A stretch of 64,000 bases of DNA, from positions 26,059 to 90,058 of the forward strand of contig JAJYLL010000006.1 of NCBI GenBank assembly GCA_021787735.1, given 5' to 3'. The position numbers and the translations under genes were made by a program. Shown piece by piece: positions 28,715 to 36,810 of the stretch. How positions within the stretch are numbered: the stretch's first letter is position 1; each line of letters begins with the position of its first letter. The notes beneath the pieces are model-generated. The model was not told where the DNA came from. It did no database searches and was given only the letters and a program-made list of their open reading frames with translations. The DNA is from Acidobacteriota bacterium (lineage in GTDB: Bacteria; Acidobacteriota; Terriglobia; UBA7540).

Positions 28715-29782
28715 CTATCGCTGATCACTTAACGGAAAGCTCTGCCCGGCATTATTTGAAGTGAGCACGTTGCCAAAACCAGGCGTCAGCCATAGCTCGG
28801 TTGGAAAGCGGTCCGGCACAAGGAGCAAGTCCACAGAGGGCGTGAATTTCTTGAGAATTTCCCGTGATCCCTTCAGACCCGCGACAAAGAACGCAGTCGA
28901 CAGCGCATCGGCTGTAACAGCGTCATTACACAGAACGGTCACGCTGGCTGTTTCTGTAACCGGATACCCTGTTCGCGGATCGATAATGTGGGAGTATCGC
29001 TGGCCCAGGATGTCCACGAAACGCTCGTAGCTTCCTGATGTGGAAACCGCCATCCCACTGGGCAGCGCGATTTTGCCGATGATGCTCGATCGGTCAAAGG
29101 GGTCCCTCACACCGATCTGCCAATCCTCTCGCCGCGAAGGACGCCCGGCAACGCGAACGTTGCCGCTGAAATCGATGAGGAAATCGCGGATTCCTGCGCT
29201 CAAACAATAGTCGTAGGCGCGATCGATGGCATAGCCTTTGGCAATCCCTCCCACATCCACTGACATACCTTTGAGTGAGAGAAAAGCCGTCCCGTCGTGG
29301 AGCACTAGCCCTCGGTGATCTACCAATTTGAGAAGTTTGCCGATGGATTGGTCCGAAGGCAGGGTGTTTGGAACCGCCGCCCCATTAAATCCCCAAAGGC
29401 TAGCCAGCGGAGCGGCAGTGATGTTGAAGACGCCCACGCTCAGGCTCCCAAAACGCTGGCCCAGGCTGAGTACCTGATAAGTGTCGGCAGGGACCTTGAC
29501 AGGTGCCACGCCCGCCATTCTTGCAATCTCGCTGATAGCACTGTCAGACCGGTAGGCGCTCATCTCGCGTTCCAGCCGGTCAAAGATAGCGCGGACATGT
29601 TGGGTCACTGGCTCGATGCGGTCAGCGCAGTCGCTGCCGAGCGTGATTGTCGCCAAGGTCCCCATGGACCGAAACGCCTGGCTGGGAAGTTCAGGTGTTT
29701 GAAAGAAGCGAGGGTGGGAGTTCAAGGGCACGCAGGCACGGGCCCGTTCGAGCGCGGTACGAATCAGCCCCTTCGAACTCAT
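28715..29782 (-). CDS. apbE: FAD:protein FMN transferase
   Basis: 355 residues from ATG 29782; ATG 29827 is an alternative adding 15 residues. Family blocks: FRSMGTLATITLG, FDRLEREMSAYRSDSAIS, FNITAAPLASLWGF, SVDVGGIAKGYAIDRA, DFSGNVRVAG, SGSYERF and the catalytic-site region HIIDPRTGYPV. The enzyme uses FAD and Mg2+ to attach FMN covalently to a Thr within D-x-x-[S/T]-G-A-T of target proteins. The N-terminus lacks a clear lipoprotein signal. It follows the DoxX/aldo-keto fusion gene, which contains HAITGAT, a near match to the target motif. Confidence 0.92.
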   Translation of the reverse strand: MSSKGLIRTALERARACVPLNSHPRFFQTPELPSQAFRSMGTLATITLGSDCADRIEPVTQHVRAIFDRLEREMSAYRSDSAISEIARMAGVAPVKVPADTYQVLSLGQRFGSLSVGVFNITAAPLASLWGFNGAAVPNTLPSDQSIGKLLKLVDHRGLVLHDGTAFLSLKGMSVDVGGIAKGYAIDRAYDYCLSAGIRDFLIDFSGNVRVAGRPSRREDWQIGVRDPFDRSSIIGKIALPSGMAVSTSGSYERFVDILGQRYSHIIDPRTGYPVTETASVTVLCNDAVTADALSTAFFVAGLKGSREILKKFTPSVDLLLVPDRFPTELWLTPGFGNVLTSNNAGQSFPLSDQR

Positions 29783-29866
29783 GGAGTTTCTTGCCAGCGG
29801 TGGCCGTTTGTCTGGCGCATGGCGCAAACGGCACGCGCTCTTTTGCCTCGATTAACCATCCGCAAC

Positions 29867-31435
29867 TCACGCATACCAGGGACGCTGGCGGTTCTTCAGG
29901 CTTGAAAGTACTTCCGTGGCGACATTGACATCCTCGACCACCTGAAAGTCAAACATCCCGACGCAAATAAAGTCGGCACCGTTTTCAAAGGCAAAACGAA
30001 AGCCATCCTTGGGAAGAAAGGCACCGGCCGCCAGAACCTTGAATGCGATCCACGGCTTCTTGACGGTCCCCATGAATTCGATAGTCTCTTCCGGAAAGAG
30101 GTCGAACATATTGTCTTTCCACGCACCGTGGGCAAGCTTCGGGTCGATGATCGAGAATTCGACGCGGTCGTTTCGCGGCGTTGCAGACCAGTAATTGTCG
30201 CTATGCAGAGTTTTGACATAGAAGTCCGGATTCAGCCCGGCCTTCTCGCACTGGATCGGAACCTCGATCGAGTGTGCGCCAATCCCTGCCGGGACGCCCC
30301 GGCTTTTGATGTAGTCCAGCGCTTTGCCCAGCACATCGATCTGCTGATTCTTGACGAAAAGATCCCCCTCAACTCCACGAATGTAGAGCAAGTTCCCTCC
30401 GTAATCGATGGCCTTGTCAACAGTACCCTTAAGGTCTGTTGGCTTGGGCTCTCCCCACACCTGGACGAGCGTTTGCATTTTGGATGAGTTCAGTTCGCGG
30501 TATTTGGCGAACAGGGGTAGTTCGTTCGGATCGGCACAAAAAGTGTTGACGCCTGCTCGTTCTGCCAGTTCGAGCGTTTCAAGGACCTTGCGGTCTGTGT
30601 TGTAGGCCTTGAAAAGCTGTGAGCCATAGACGAGGTCCCGCGAATGGGAGTAGCCGCCAATCAAGTTGCCACCCAGAATCACGCGGCTGACTTTCAAGCC
30701 TCCAAGAGTCCCCGTAGGAAGTTGGCCCTTCAGATCTTTCAGGCTCAGGTCCTGCAATTTGATGGTTGCTCCCGTGATGGCATGGACTTTTTCCCATTCG
30801 TACTTCCGATGTGTGGCGTATCCCAAAACACCAAGGACGGGGGCTCCAATCAGGTTTTCCAATGTTCTGCGCCGGGAAAGGGAGACGGCGGCAGGCGCCG
30901 AGGTTGCTTCCCTTGCGCCCGATTTCCTGCGTGATCGCCAGTCTTGCAACAACCGGTCAAGCCCCCATAGTCTGCTACCGGGCAGCGCCAGGAACACGAC
31001 AAGCACCAGCAGTTCCACCAGATTCTTATTCACGACCAGGTAATGCCCCTCGACCGGAACGCGGTAATCCGTCCTGATCAAGGGAGTCTGGGCAAGGTAG
31101 TAAAGCGCCAGTAGAGCAACGCCGAAGCTGCTGGCCAGGCGCGTGAGGCACCCGAGAATCAGCGCGCCTCCAATCAGAACCAGACCCCACGTATTCAGAA
31201 AGTCAACCACACGCACCAAGTTGGGGCTCGCTCCCAGCCAGTGGAAAAAGTTCTGGAAGAACCCGCGCGATAACAATAGATAGGGGGCCGATGTCCAGTT
31301 CGGCATCAACAGTTTGGCAAACCCCTCGTAAAGAAATTGCCATCCGATAGCAATCCGCAGAATTAGAAGGACGACAGTCATCGGTTTCCAGGTTGAAGCA
31401 TATTCGGGCAACCGTTCAACACCGGGTTCAGTCAT
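29867..31435 (-). CDS. DoxX-like membrane domain fused to an aldo/keto-reductase-like barrel
   Basis: 522 residues. Residues 15-160 form four membrane segments of the DoxX type (LLILRIAIGWQFLYEGFAKLL, VLIGGALILGCLTRLASSF, NLVELLVLVVFLALPGSRLWGLD). A basic linker with a fifth hydrophobic segment follows (190-207), then HAITGAT at 218-224. Residues 250-522 resemble an aldo/keto-type TIM barrel (VSRVILGGNLIGGYSHSRDL, LELAERAGVNTFCADPNE, GVPAGIGAHSIEVPIQCEK, FDLFPEETIEFM). The fusion is unusual. HAITGAT differs from the ApbE target consensus only by His for Asp, and apbE is the next gene. Reductase activity and flavinylation are both unproven. Confidence 0.75.
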   Translation of the reverse strand: MTEPGVERLPEYASTWKPMTVVLLILRIAIGWQFLYEGFAKLLMPNWTSAPYLLLSRGFFQNFFHWLGASPNLVRVVDFLNTWGLVLIGGALILGCLTRLASSFGVALLALYYLAQTPLIRTDYRVPVEGHYLVVNKNLVELLVLVVFLALPGSRLWGLDRLLQDWRSRRKSGAREATSAPAAVSLSRRRTLENLIGAPVLGVLGYATHRKYEWEKVHAITGATIKLQDLSLKDLKGQLPTGTLGGLKVSRVILGGNLIGGYSHSRDLVYGSQLFKAYNTDRKVLETLELAERAGVNTFCADPNELPLFAKYRELNSSKMQTLVQVWGEPKPTDLKGTVDKAIDYGGNLLYIRGVEGDLFVKNQQIDVLGKALDYIKSRGVPAGIGAHSIEVPIQCEKAGLNPDFYVKTLHSDNYWSATPRNDRVEFSIIDPKLAHGAWKDNMFDLFPEETIEFMGTVKKPWIAFKVLAAGAFLPKDGFRFAFENGADFICVGMFDFQVVEDVNVATEVLSSLKNRQRPWYA

Positions 31436-31571
31436 AAGCGCTTATCCCTTCCGTCCGGCTTCCGCCAAACCTGCGAGGTAAAGTTGAGGGTCCTCCGCCT
31501 GAAATGGCGCAAGTTTTCCTCCTCACCAGATTTATCCAAGACGCAAGCTATCGCTCAGCTTCACAGAGGGC

Positions 31572-31587
31572 TGTGACACAGGTCACA
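31572..31587. promoter_or_regulatory. CRP/FNR-family palindrome TGTGAC-ACAG-GTCACA
   Basis: A perfect inverted repeat with 6-base arms and a 4-base centre, matching the CRP/HcpR consensus TGTGA-N6-TCACA. It lies 137 bases before the DoxX fusion gene (minus strand) and about 400 bases before the NnrS-like gene (plus strand). Its TGAC-N4-GTCA core recurs at 31909-31920 and 35898-35909. The rest of 31436-31907 shows no gene. Confidence 0.6.
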
Positions 31588-31907
31588 TCGTTTAGTGATG
31601 TTTGTCTTATTTTCGGCGTCAGACCGGCAGGCTTCTTGTCGCAAGGAGGACGGGCCAGGTTTCTGTCGCTGTGATTCAACCGATGCTTCGGGGTCCACTT
31701 GTGCTATAGGTACGCACGAAATGCCGCATTCCTTCGCCGCCAGCGCGGCGTAGCGACTCTACCTCAGTGGCATTAACCAGAGTCGATTCGACAAGACTTT
31801 CTTATCCAATTAAATGATAGGCACGCTGTTTAGCCTTATGGCAGACGCACCGTCTTTTGTGACCCAGTTCAGTGAGGTAACCACACGGTACACCACAAGG
31901 GCACCCT

Positions 31908-31949
31908 ATGACTAAAGTCATGGAAGCCAAGCGGCAGTTGCATTTTAAT
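31908..31949 (+). promoter_or_regulatory. CRP/FNR-type site with correctly spaced -10 for the NnrS-like gene
   Basis: ATGAC-TAAA-GTCAT (31908-31921) is a perfect inverted repeat with the same TGAC-N4-GTCA core as two neighbouring sites. A -10 candidate TTTAAT (31944-31949, five of six) is centred 32 bases downstream, the spacing of class II FNR/CRP-activated promoters. Start would be near 31956, before the chosen ATG at 31993. Confidence 0.55.
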
Positions 31950-31992
31950 GATGATAAGGACAACAAAACCCGCGTACTTGGGGGGATTTTTG

Positions 31993-32412
31993 ATGGGCAC
32001 TGTAATCGCTGATAAATTCCGGTTGCCGAAAGAGTGGATTCGCGCCTACGCGCGCGACGCCGAGGCGCGGCCGGATTACGCCGACCCCGCCTGGGAAAGA
32101 AAAGCTGCCAGAGTGCTTGCGGCCTTTATTCTTTCCGGAATATTCTTCCTGGCTCTTCCGGGTACTTTCCTCGGCGTTTGGAATTTACTTGAAATCTCAG
32201 CACATCACGCCGAGACAGCCGCCAGCACGGCCTGGATTCAGGCACACGGTCATGCTCAGTTATTCGGATGGGTGGGCAGTTTCATCCTCGGCATTTCACT
32301 TTATATTCTGCCCAAATTCCGCGGGCGTCCGCTGAAATCCTTTGGGGTAGCTTGGACCGTCTGGGGGGCTGTGGACGGTCGGCGTGGCCCTGCGCTGGTG
32401 GGTTGGCATTGA
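31993..32412 (+). pseudogene. NnrS-like membrane protein, 5' part before a frameshift
   Basis: Frame from ATG 31993 (GGGGGA 7 bases upstream); an ATG at 31948 is further 5'. It encodes a cytoplasmic start (DKFRLPKEWIRAYARDAEARP), a first membrane helix (AAFILSGIFFLALPGTFLG) and the NnrS signature region AHGHAQLFGWVGSFILGISLYILPKFRG with clustered histidines that may bind haem or metal. After SFGVAWTVWG the frame leaves the family and stops at 32412. The remainder continues in the next frame. The switch lies in a run of six G at 32363-32368, where removal of one G restores one protein. Confidence 0.75.
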
Positions 32413-33571
32413 AGGAACGGCATGGCGCTTTGGCCTGCCACTATCTGCCGGTCTGGAACTGGCGGCTTACGCCCTGACCCAGAGAGTTCTGGTTTTCAAC
32501 AGCGCAGCAAAGAGAGAGAAAAAGCCCGGAGACTTGGGCTCATGGCTCGGCATATGGGGGTTTGTATCTTTAGGCGTGGCGCTTCTTCTGAATCTGGGGC
32601 TTTCCATTTGGCTTGCGATCGATGGCCGCTCGCCGGAGTTCCCTCCGGAGTGGGACCGCACATTCCTGATCCTGATGGTATGGGGATTTGTAGTGGTGAT
32701 GGCCTGGGGCTTCAGCACAAGATTCGTGGCGATTTTTCTGGGGCTCAAACCTCCTGATCATCAGGCGGCCGGCAAATTTGGCCTAGGCATTATTGCCCTT
32801 CTTGCATTGGCCCTCGCACGCCATTACTTTTTGGCCGACCTGCTCATCCTGACGCTTTCGATTTACGCGATCCGGGCTTTGCGTATTTTCCATAAGCCGG
32901 CACGCCCTGCAAAGGTGACGGGGGCTTACCGGCATTATCCGGCTTTTATTCGTCTTGCCTATGCATGGCTCGTGGTAGCGGCGGCGTTGGGAGTCGCTGC
33001 GGATCTCGTGCCAAGCGCTATCGGCCTCGGCGGCGCCTCCCGCCACGCGGTCACAGTAGGCTTTATCGCCATCTTGATTCTTGCGATCGGCTCTCGAATG
33101 CTCCCATCGTTTCTCAATGGTCGCGAACTCTACAGCACGCGATGGATGGCAGCAAGCCTCTGGCTGCTGAGCGTTGGCTGCCTCATGCGGGTGTCGAGCG
33201 AAGCCGTCGCCTATTCCATGGGCGGAAGCGCCTGGAGCCTGTTGCCCATTTCGGCGTATCTTGAATTCGCCGGCGTTCTTGCCTTCGTGATCAACATGGC
33301 CATGACACTCGCGCAACCGCTGCCAGCCCGGTTTGCTGCGCACGACATCAGCACAGAACTGCCTCTGTATTGGTACATCACCAGCTTTCCCAAAACGAGA
33401 TCTGTGCTGATCAGGGCAGGACTGAAGACCCTTTCTGCAACGAAGGACGCGCCCCGATCTCTGAGCCTTGCGGAGGCCGCCGCTGCCGACCACGCGGACC
33501 TGAATCATCTTGTGGCTGAGCTGAACGCTTTCTTCAGCGAGCGTCAGCCGCGCCGGGTGTGCAGAAGCTGA
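32384..33571 (+). CDS. NnrS-like membrane protein, 3' part (main body)
   Basis: 395 residues from a nominal GTG at 32384. The frame is already open and family-like from about 32363 (GLWTVGVALRWWVG). It has about nine or ten membrane segments: GLELAAYALTQRVLVF, LGIWGFVSLGVALLLNLGLS, FLILMVWGFVVVMAWGFSTR, then the histidine motif SRHAVTVGFIAILILAIGSRMLP. NnrS proteins are haem- and copper-containing membrane proteins linked to NO and nitrosative stress. It is probably not translated separately in nature. Either the G6 run is a sequencing error or the gene is inactive. The reader should treat 31993-33571 as one locus. Confidence 0.75.
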   Translation: MALRWWVGIEGTAWRFGLPLSAGLELAAYALTQRVLVFNSAAKREKKPGDLGSWLGIWGFVSLGVALLLNLGLSIWLAIDGRSPEFPPEWDRTFLILMVWGFVVVMAWGFSTRFVAIFLGLKPPDHQAAGKFGLGIIALLALALARHYFLADLLILTLSIYAIRALRIFHKPARPAKVTGAYRHYPAFIRLAYAWLVVAAALGVAADLVPSAIGLGGASRHAVTVGFIAILILAIGSRMLPSFLNGRELYSTRWMAASLWLLSVGCLMRVSSEAVAYSMGGSAWSLLPISAYLEFAGVLAFVINMAMTLAQPLPARFAAHDISTELPLYWYITSFPKTRSVLIRAGLKTLSATKDAPRSLSLAEAAAADHADLNHLVAELNAFFSERQPRRVCRS

Positions 33572-33631
33572 AAATAGCGAGAGGTTGTTGATTGCGACGT
33601 AGACATTCTTGATTTGCAGGATCGACCTGCC

Positions 33632-34039
33632 ATGAAAATTCTAGCTCTTCTGATCGGCAGTTACGCACCGTTAATGCTTTTGATCCACGTGTCCACAGCA
33701 AAGATCCTTCAGGCATGGAACGAACATCCAGGTTCGTGGATCAGCCGCTGCTTTCCTCCGCGGCGCGCCTTGCGAGTTGAGGGATTGTTCTGGGTGCTCG
33801 CGCTTGTCTCGTGGTTCTTGTGGCAATCCCTTCTCTGGAAGGTTTTGGTCGTCCTGTTTGCGGCGATTCATCTGGGTATCTGGGCCGCCGCTGAGTTCCG
33901 GGCCAGAGGGAAGAGTAGCTCAACATTCACGGCGTCGCCCACTTTGAATCGAGCCATCGTGATCTTCGACATGGCTGAGGCGGTTGTGCTGGTGGGGATC
34001 GGAATTGTTGCCATCCTGTATTTGATCCGTGCCGTGTGA
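33632..34039 (+). CDS. Small membrane protein of unknown function
   Basis: 135 residues from ATG 33632. Four hydrophobic segments: ILALLIGSYAPLMLLIHV, GLFWVLALVSWFLWQSLLW, KVLVVLFAAIHLGIWAA and MAEAVVLVGIGIVAILYLI. No family recognised. It follows the NnrS-like gene by 60 bases on the same strand and may be co-transcribed with it, which would tie it to the same stress response. The 224 bases after it show no gene. Confidence 0.6.
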   Translation: MKILALLIGSYAPLMLLIHVSTAKILQAWNEHPGSWISRCFPPRRALRVEGLFWVLALVSWFLWQSLLWKVLVVLFAAIHLGIWAAAEFRARGKSSSTFTASPTLNRAIVIFDMAEAVVLVGIGIVAILYLIRAV

Positions 34040-34263
34040 AGGGGGAATGGCGTGTGCCTGCAAATTTTACCCGATGTCCCAAAAAGAAACACAATTCAGA
34101 TTTGAGAAAATTGGAAATCAACTATCTTATTTACAATCAACAGGATAAAATTCTGCAATCAAGGGAAGTGAAAATCCCATTTGTCTCATTTCGGCCTTTG
34201 GCGACATAATGTAGCCTCCATAACTACGCTCTAATGCGGCGCCGTCCCGCCGGTGGCCAGACC

Positions 34264-35814
34264 TCACCGCACCACCAGAGGTGCGGGCGCATTCAGCATG
34301 TGGCTGCGGTGAGTTTTTGCCAGGTTCATCACGTGCCACAGTCCAATGCCCCACCAGGCAATTGCGGCAAGTTCCATGATGCCGGTGATGCCGATCAGCG
34401 AATACGCGACATGCGGCGCAAAATCCGTGAGCACCTGAAGGCCCACGCGGCCCGCGCAGCCAACGTTCAACAGAATAAACGGTCCCCACAACGAAGAGAG
34501 CCCCTTTGAATCGACTCCGGCAAGGATTGGAACCACGCGCGACGAGACGCCCAGAATCATCATGCTGACAAAGCCCACGGTGTAGGCGTGCCGTTCGGCG
34601 CCCCAGAATGCGTGCGAGAATGCCTCGCCCGTCCAGTTGCTGTACGGAATCAGCAACGGCATCATGGCCATGGCGATCAGCAGCCAGATATACGCGGCGC
34701 GAATGAATTTCCAGCTTCGGTCCGATTGCGATGGCCGCCTGAAGACGCCGAGTTGCACCACCAGCAGCACGGCCCAAAGCGCCATCAGCAAGTACGAAAT
34801 TTCCAGCAGGAATGCTGCAACAACGTTGCCGGTAATAAACAACGCCATATAGCTTGCGACGTCCAGCACCAGGCTGCCGTTGATCAGCCAGAAAATCGGC
34901 TGCAGAAAATCGTGCTGCGATTTTCCGAGTCCATAGACCACCGGCACAAACCGCTGGCTGACGCCGGCGATAATCAGTGCCGCAAAGCCGAAGAGTTGAA
35001 TGTCCCGCAAGGGGCCGTCCAGCAGCGCGATGCGAAAAATCGTCTGGCCCGGAGTGGTCGCGGTGGCTTGGGCAAAGAAGAAGACTCCGCTGAAAACGGC
35101 CTGCACCAGAAACCACACCAGCGCAGCCATAATCAGCCCTTCATAGGGGTTGTGAGGAGAGAGAGACTGCGTTGACGTCTTGTAGATGATCAGGATGAAC
35201 AGGCCGATGGCCGCCACTTCCACAACCACGGAAGCCGACCCCAATGCCAGGGCCGCGACGCCATGCTCCAGCATGTCCCCGGCCATGCGCGCCAGGATGC
35301 CGCCCAGCATCAGGTAGAGCGTCAGGTTCGCCAGATGCGGATTCCACAGGGTTGTCACCTTGAAACGCGGAAATGACTGGTAGGCAAAGCCCATCACAAA
35401 CAGGCCGACCCAGCCGAAAATCATGGCGTGCGCGTGCGCATGAATAAACGGCAGCAACGTGGGCTGCAGCAGTTCCTTGCGAAACGAAATTTCGAGCAGC
35501 GCAATAACGCCCCACAGCGCGCCCAGGGTCAGCACAATGGCGATGCCCGCCTTAAAAAAGCGCCGGTAGATAAAGTCCGCCAGCGTTTCCTGATAAGCGT
35601 GCGCCTCCTGCCGCGGGTGGCTCATCTCCGCGTTGAGTTCGCGCAGGAGAGCTTCGAGATCAGCCTCATGCACGGAAGCAAAAAACTCCAGCGACTCCGC
35701 CGGCCCGCTGCCGCCGCCGCAGCCGTGCAGCCCGTGCCGGTCAAAGATTCCCCGCGCAGAAGGACACATTTTCAGGATTTCTGCGACGCTGGTTGCCCCG
35801 GTAATCGTTTTCAT
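34264..35814 (-). CDS. NnrS-like membrane protein with N-terminal DUF1858/ScdA-type domain
   Basis: 516 residues from ATG 35814 (GAGGGG upstream; TTG 35820 is an alternative). Residues 1-60 (TGATSVAEILKMCPSARGIF, then HGLHGCGGG) resemble the short cysteine-containing DUF1858/DUF542 domain found at the N-terminus of the NO-damage repair protein ScdA/YtfE. About twelve membrane segments follow, with HAHAHAMIFGWVGLFVMGFA and ERHAYTVGFVSMMILGVSSR, the NnrS/haem-copper-type histidine motifs. It is a paralogue of the split gene on the other strand. A TGAC-N4-GTCA site lies about 80 bases upstream. Probable role in NO or redox stress. Confidence 0.8.
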   Translation of the reverse strand: MKTITGATSVAEILKMCPSARGIFDRHGLHGCGGGSGPAESLEFFASVHEADLEALLRELNAEMSHPRQEAHAYQETLADFIYRRFFKAGIAIVLTLGALWGVIALLEISFRKELLQPTLLPFIHAHAHAMIFGWVGLFVMGFAYQSFPRFKVTTLWNPHLANLTLYLMLGGILARMAGDMLEHGVAALALGSASVVVEVAAIGLFILIIYKTSTQSLSPHNPYEGLIMAALVWFLVQAVFSGVFFFAQATATTPGQTIFRIALLDGPLRDIQLFGFAALIIAGVSQRFVPVVYGLGKSQHDFLQPIFWLINGSLVLDVASYMALFITGNVVAAFLLEISYLLMALWAVLLVVQLGVFRRPSQSDRSWKFIRAAYIWLLIAMAMMPLLIPYSNWTGEAFSHAFWGAERHAYTVGFVSMMILGVSSRVVPILAGVDSKGLSSLWGPFILLNVGCAGRVGLQVLTDFAPHVAYSLIGITGIMELAAIAWWGIGLWHVMNLAKTHRSHMLNAPAPLVVR

Positions 35815-35895
35815 GTTCAACCCCTCTTTGCCCGCGATTTCAGTACGACCACTTGCCCCAGGGTAAAACGATAGGACGATTCTGAACCTTCAGAC

Positions 35896-35911
35896 GATGA
35901 CTTTTGTCACA
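35896..35911 (-). promoter_or_regulatory. CRP/FNR-type site before the second NnrS-like gene
   Basis: GATGAC-TTTT-GTCACA: the core TGAC-N4-GTCA is intact and the right half is identical to the perfect site at 31572-31587. On the minus strand a weak -10 TATCGT (35868-35873) is centred 33 bases downstream, close to class II spacing. The gene starts at 35814. Confidence 0.5.
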
Positions 35912-35940
35912 GAGCGAGAGTTCCAGGCGGCGCGCGTTTC

Positions 35941-35969
35941 GTAGCGCGGCCCTTTACGGGCCGCGCTAC
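35941..35969. repeat. Perfect 12-bp stem-loop, dispersed-palindrome type
   Basis: GTAGCGCGGCCC, loop TTTAC, then GGGCCGCGCTAC. It lies between two divergent genes, so it is not a terminator. A second hairpin of the same layout (GTAGCGGCGGC, TTTAC, GCCGCC) begins at 36210 right beside the 174-bp repeat. Confidence 0.65.
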
Positions 35970-36236
35970 CCCTCCGCGGCTCCGCTGTTTCGTAACTGGT
36001 AACTTCTTATGCTTGCCTTATGCGCTTGCATTCCAATTGCGCAAGTGGTATATGGTTGCCGTCATACATTTGCGGTGGAACGCCGGCCGCACAGATTGCA
36101 GGGAGCACGTCTCATATGCACCACCTGGGGGGATCATGAACAGCCTTCTTACCGTACAACCCATCGCCGCGTTTCGGTCCCCGCCACCAATCCCGTGCCC
36201 TCGCCCGTCGTAGCGGCGGCTTTACGCCGCCACCGT
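35970..36236 (+). other. Intergenic stretch with a truncated small frame
   Basis: ATG 36136 has a strong GGGGGG ribosome site and encodes MNSLLTVQPIAAFRSPPPIP plus five residues, ending at a TAG that belongs to the GTAGCG hairpin at 36210. It may be the start of a gene broken by insertion of the repeats, or chance. TTGCAT-N17-TATATG around 36027-36056 could be a weak promoter. No domain is recognised. Confidence 0.25.
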
Positions 36237-36410
36237 AGTTTGGTAGCGCAGAGTTGTTTTTGAACTCTGCGGATTTTAGGCTTGGGAAATATTTCGTGAT
36301 AAGATGTTGTCGTTAACAGTAATGCCCGCGACATTGATATTGATAAACGCCGGTGACAGGCATTCAAATGAAGAACCGCAGAGTAATGCGCTCCGCGCAC
36401 AACTCTTCGC
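36237..36410 (+). repeat. 174-bp direct repeat, copy 1 (MITE/REPIN-like)
   Basis: Gap-free alignment by eye with 36811-36984 gives about 13 mismatches. It opens with a hairpin CGCAGAGTT/AACTCTGCG (36248-36272) and ends with CGCAGAGT...ACTCTGCG-type arms that enclose an inner TGCGC/GCGCA stem. Both ends therefore carry the same CGCAGAGT word in inverted orientation. No open frame of its own makes sense; the repeated minus-strand peptide MRGAHYSAVLHLNA is a by-product. Confidence 0.85.
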
Positions 36411-36442
36411 TACTGGCTCACGCCAATCCCCGGAGGCAGGCA

Positions 36443-36790
36443 ATGGAAGAAAACAGGAAGTCAGGGCGTTTCGAAAAACTTATAGCAGCGCCGGCAAAGC
36501 TGCTCGACTTGATTGGCTACCAGGAAGGCTCCGTCGTGAGCCGAACCCTCATTGACAAGAAGGCGGGAACGGTGACCCTGTTCGCGTTCGACGAAGCGCA
36601 GGGCTTGAGCGAACACACGGCGCCCTACGATGCAACGGTTTGTCTGCTGGAGGGAGAAGCGGAGATTGTCATATCCGGCAAACCTCATCGTGTGGAGGGA
36701 GGTGAAGTCATCATCCTGCCGGCAAATGAGCCCCATGCCCTGAAAGCCCTCAAGAGGTTTAAGATGCTCTTGATCATGATACGTTCTTGA
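36443..36790 (+). CDS. Small cupin-domain protein
   Basis: 115 residues from ATG 36443, with GGAGG 9 bases upstream. A single cupin barrel: GTVTLFAFDEAQGLSEHTAP, YDATVCLLEGEAEIVISGKP, then GGEVIILPANEPHALKALKR. The metal-binding positions are partly kept (His in SEHTAP, His in NEPHAL), while the first motif's second His is replaced. Ligand unknown. The gene sits exactly between two direct copies of a 174-bp repeat, so it may have moved or been duplicated with them. Confidence 0.8.
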   Translation: MEENRKSGRFEKLIAAPAKLLDLIGYQEGSVVSRTLIDKKAGTVTLFAFDEAQGLSEHTAPYDATVCLLEGEAEIVISGKPHRVEGGEVIILPANEPHALKALKRFKMLLIMIRS

Positions 36791-36810
36791 TAGGAGCCAA
36801 TGCCATGCGC

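Noticed and set aside
34127..35116. 329-codon minus-strand frame
   Set aside because: Same strand, other frame of the NnrS-like gene; composition is that of a shadow.
35941..35969. Terminator
   Set aside because: Strong stem but no T-run on either strand, and it lies upstream of both adjacent genes.
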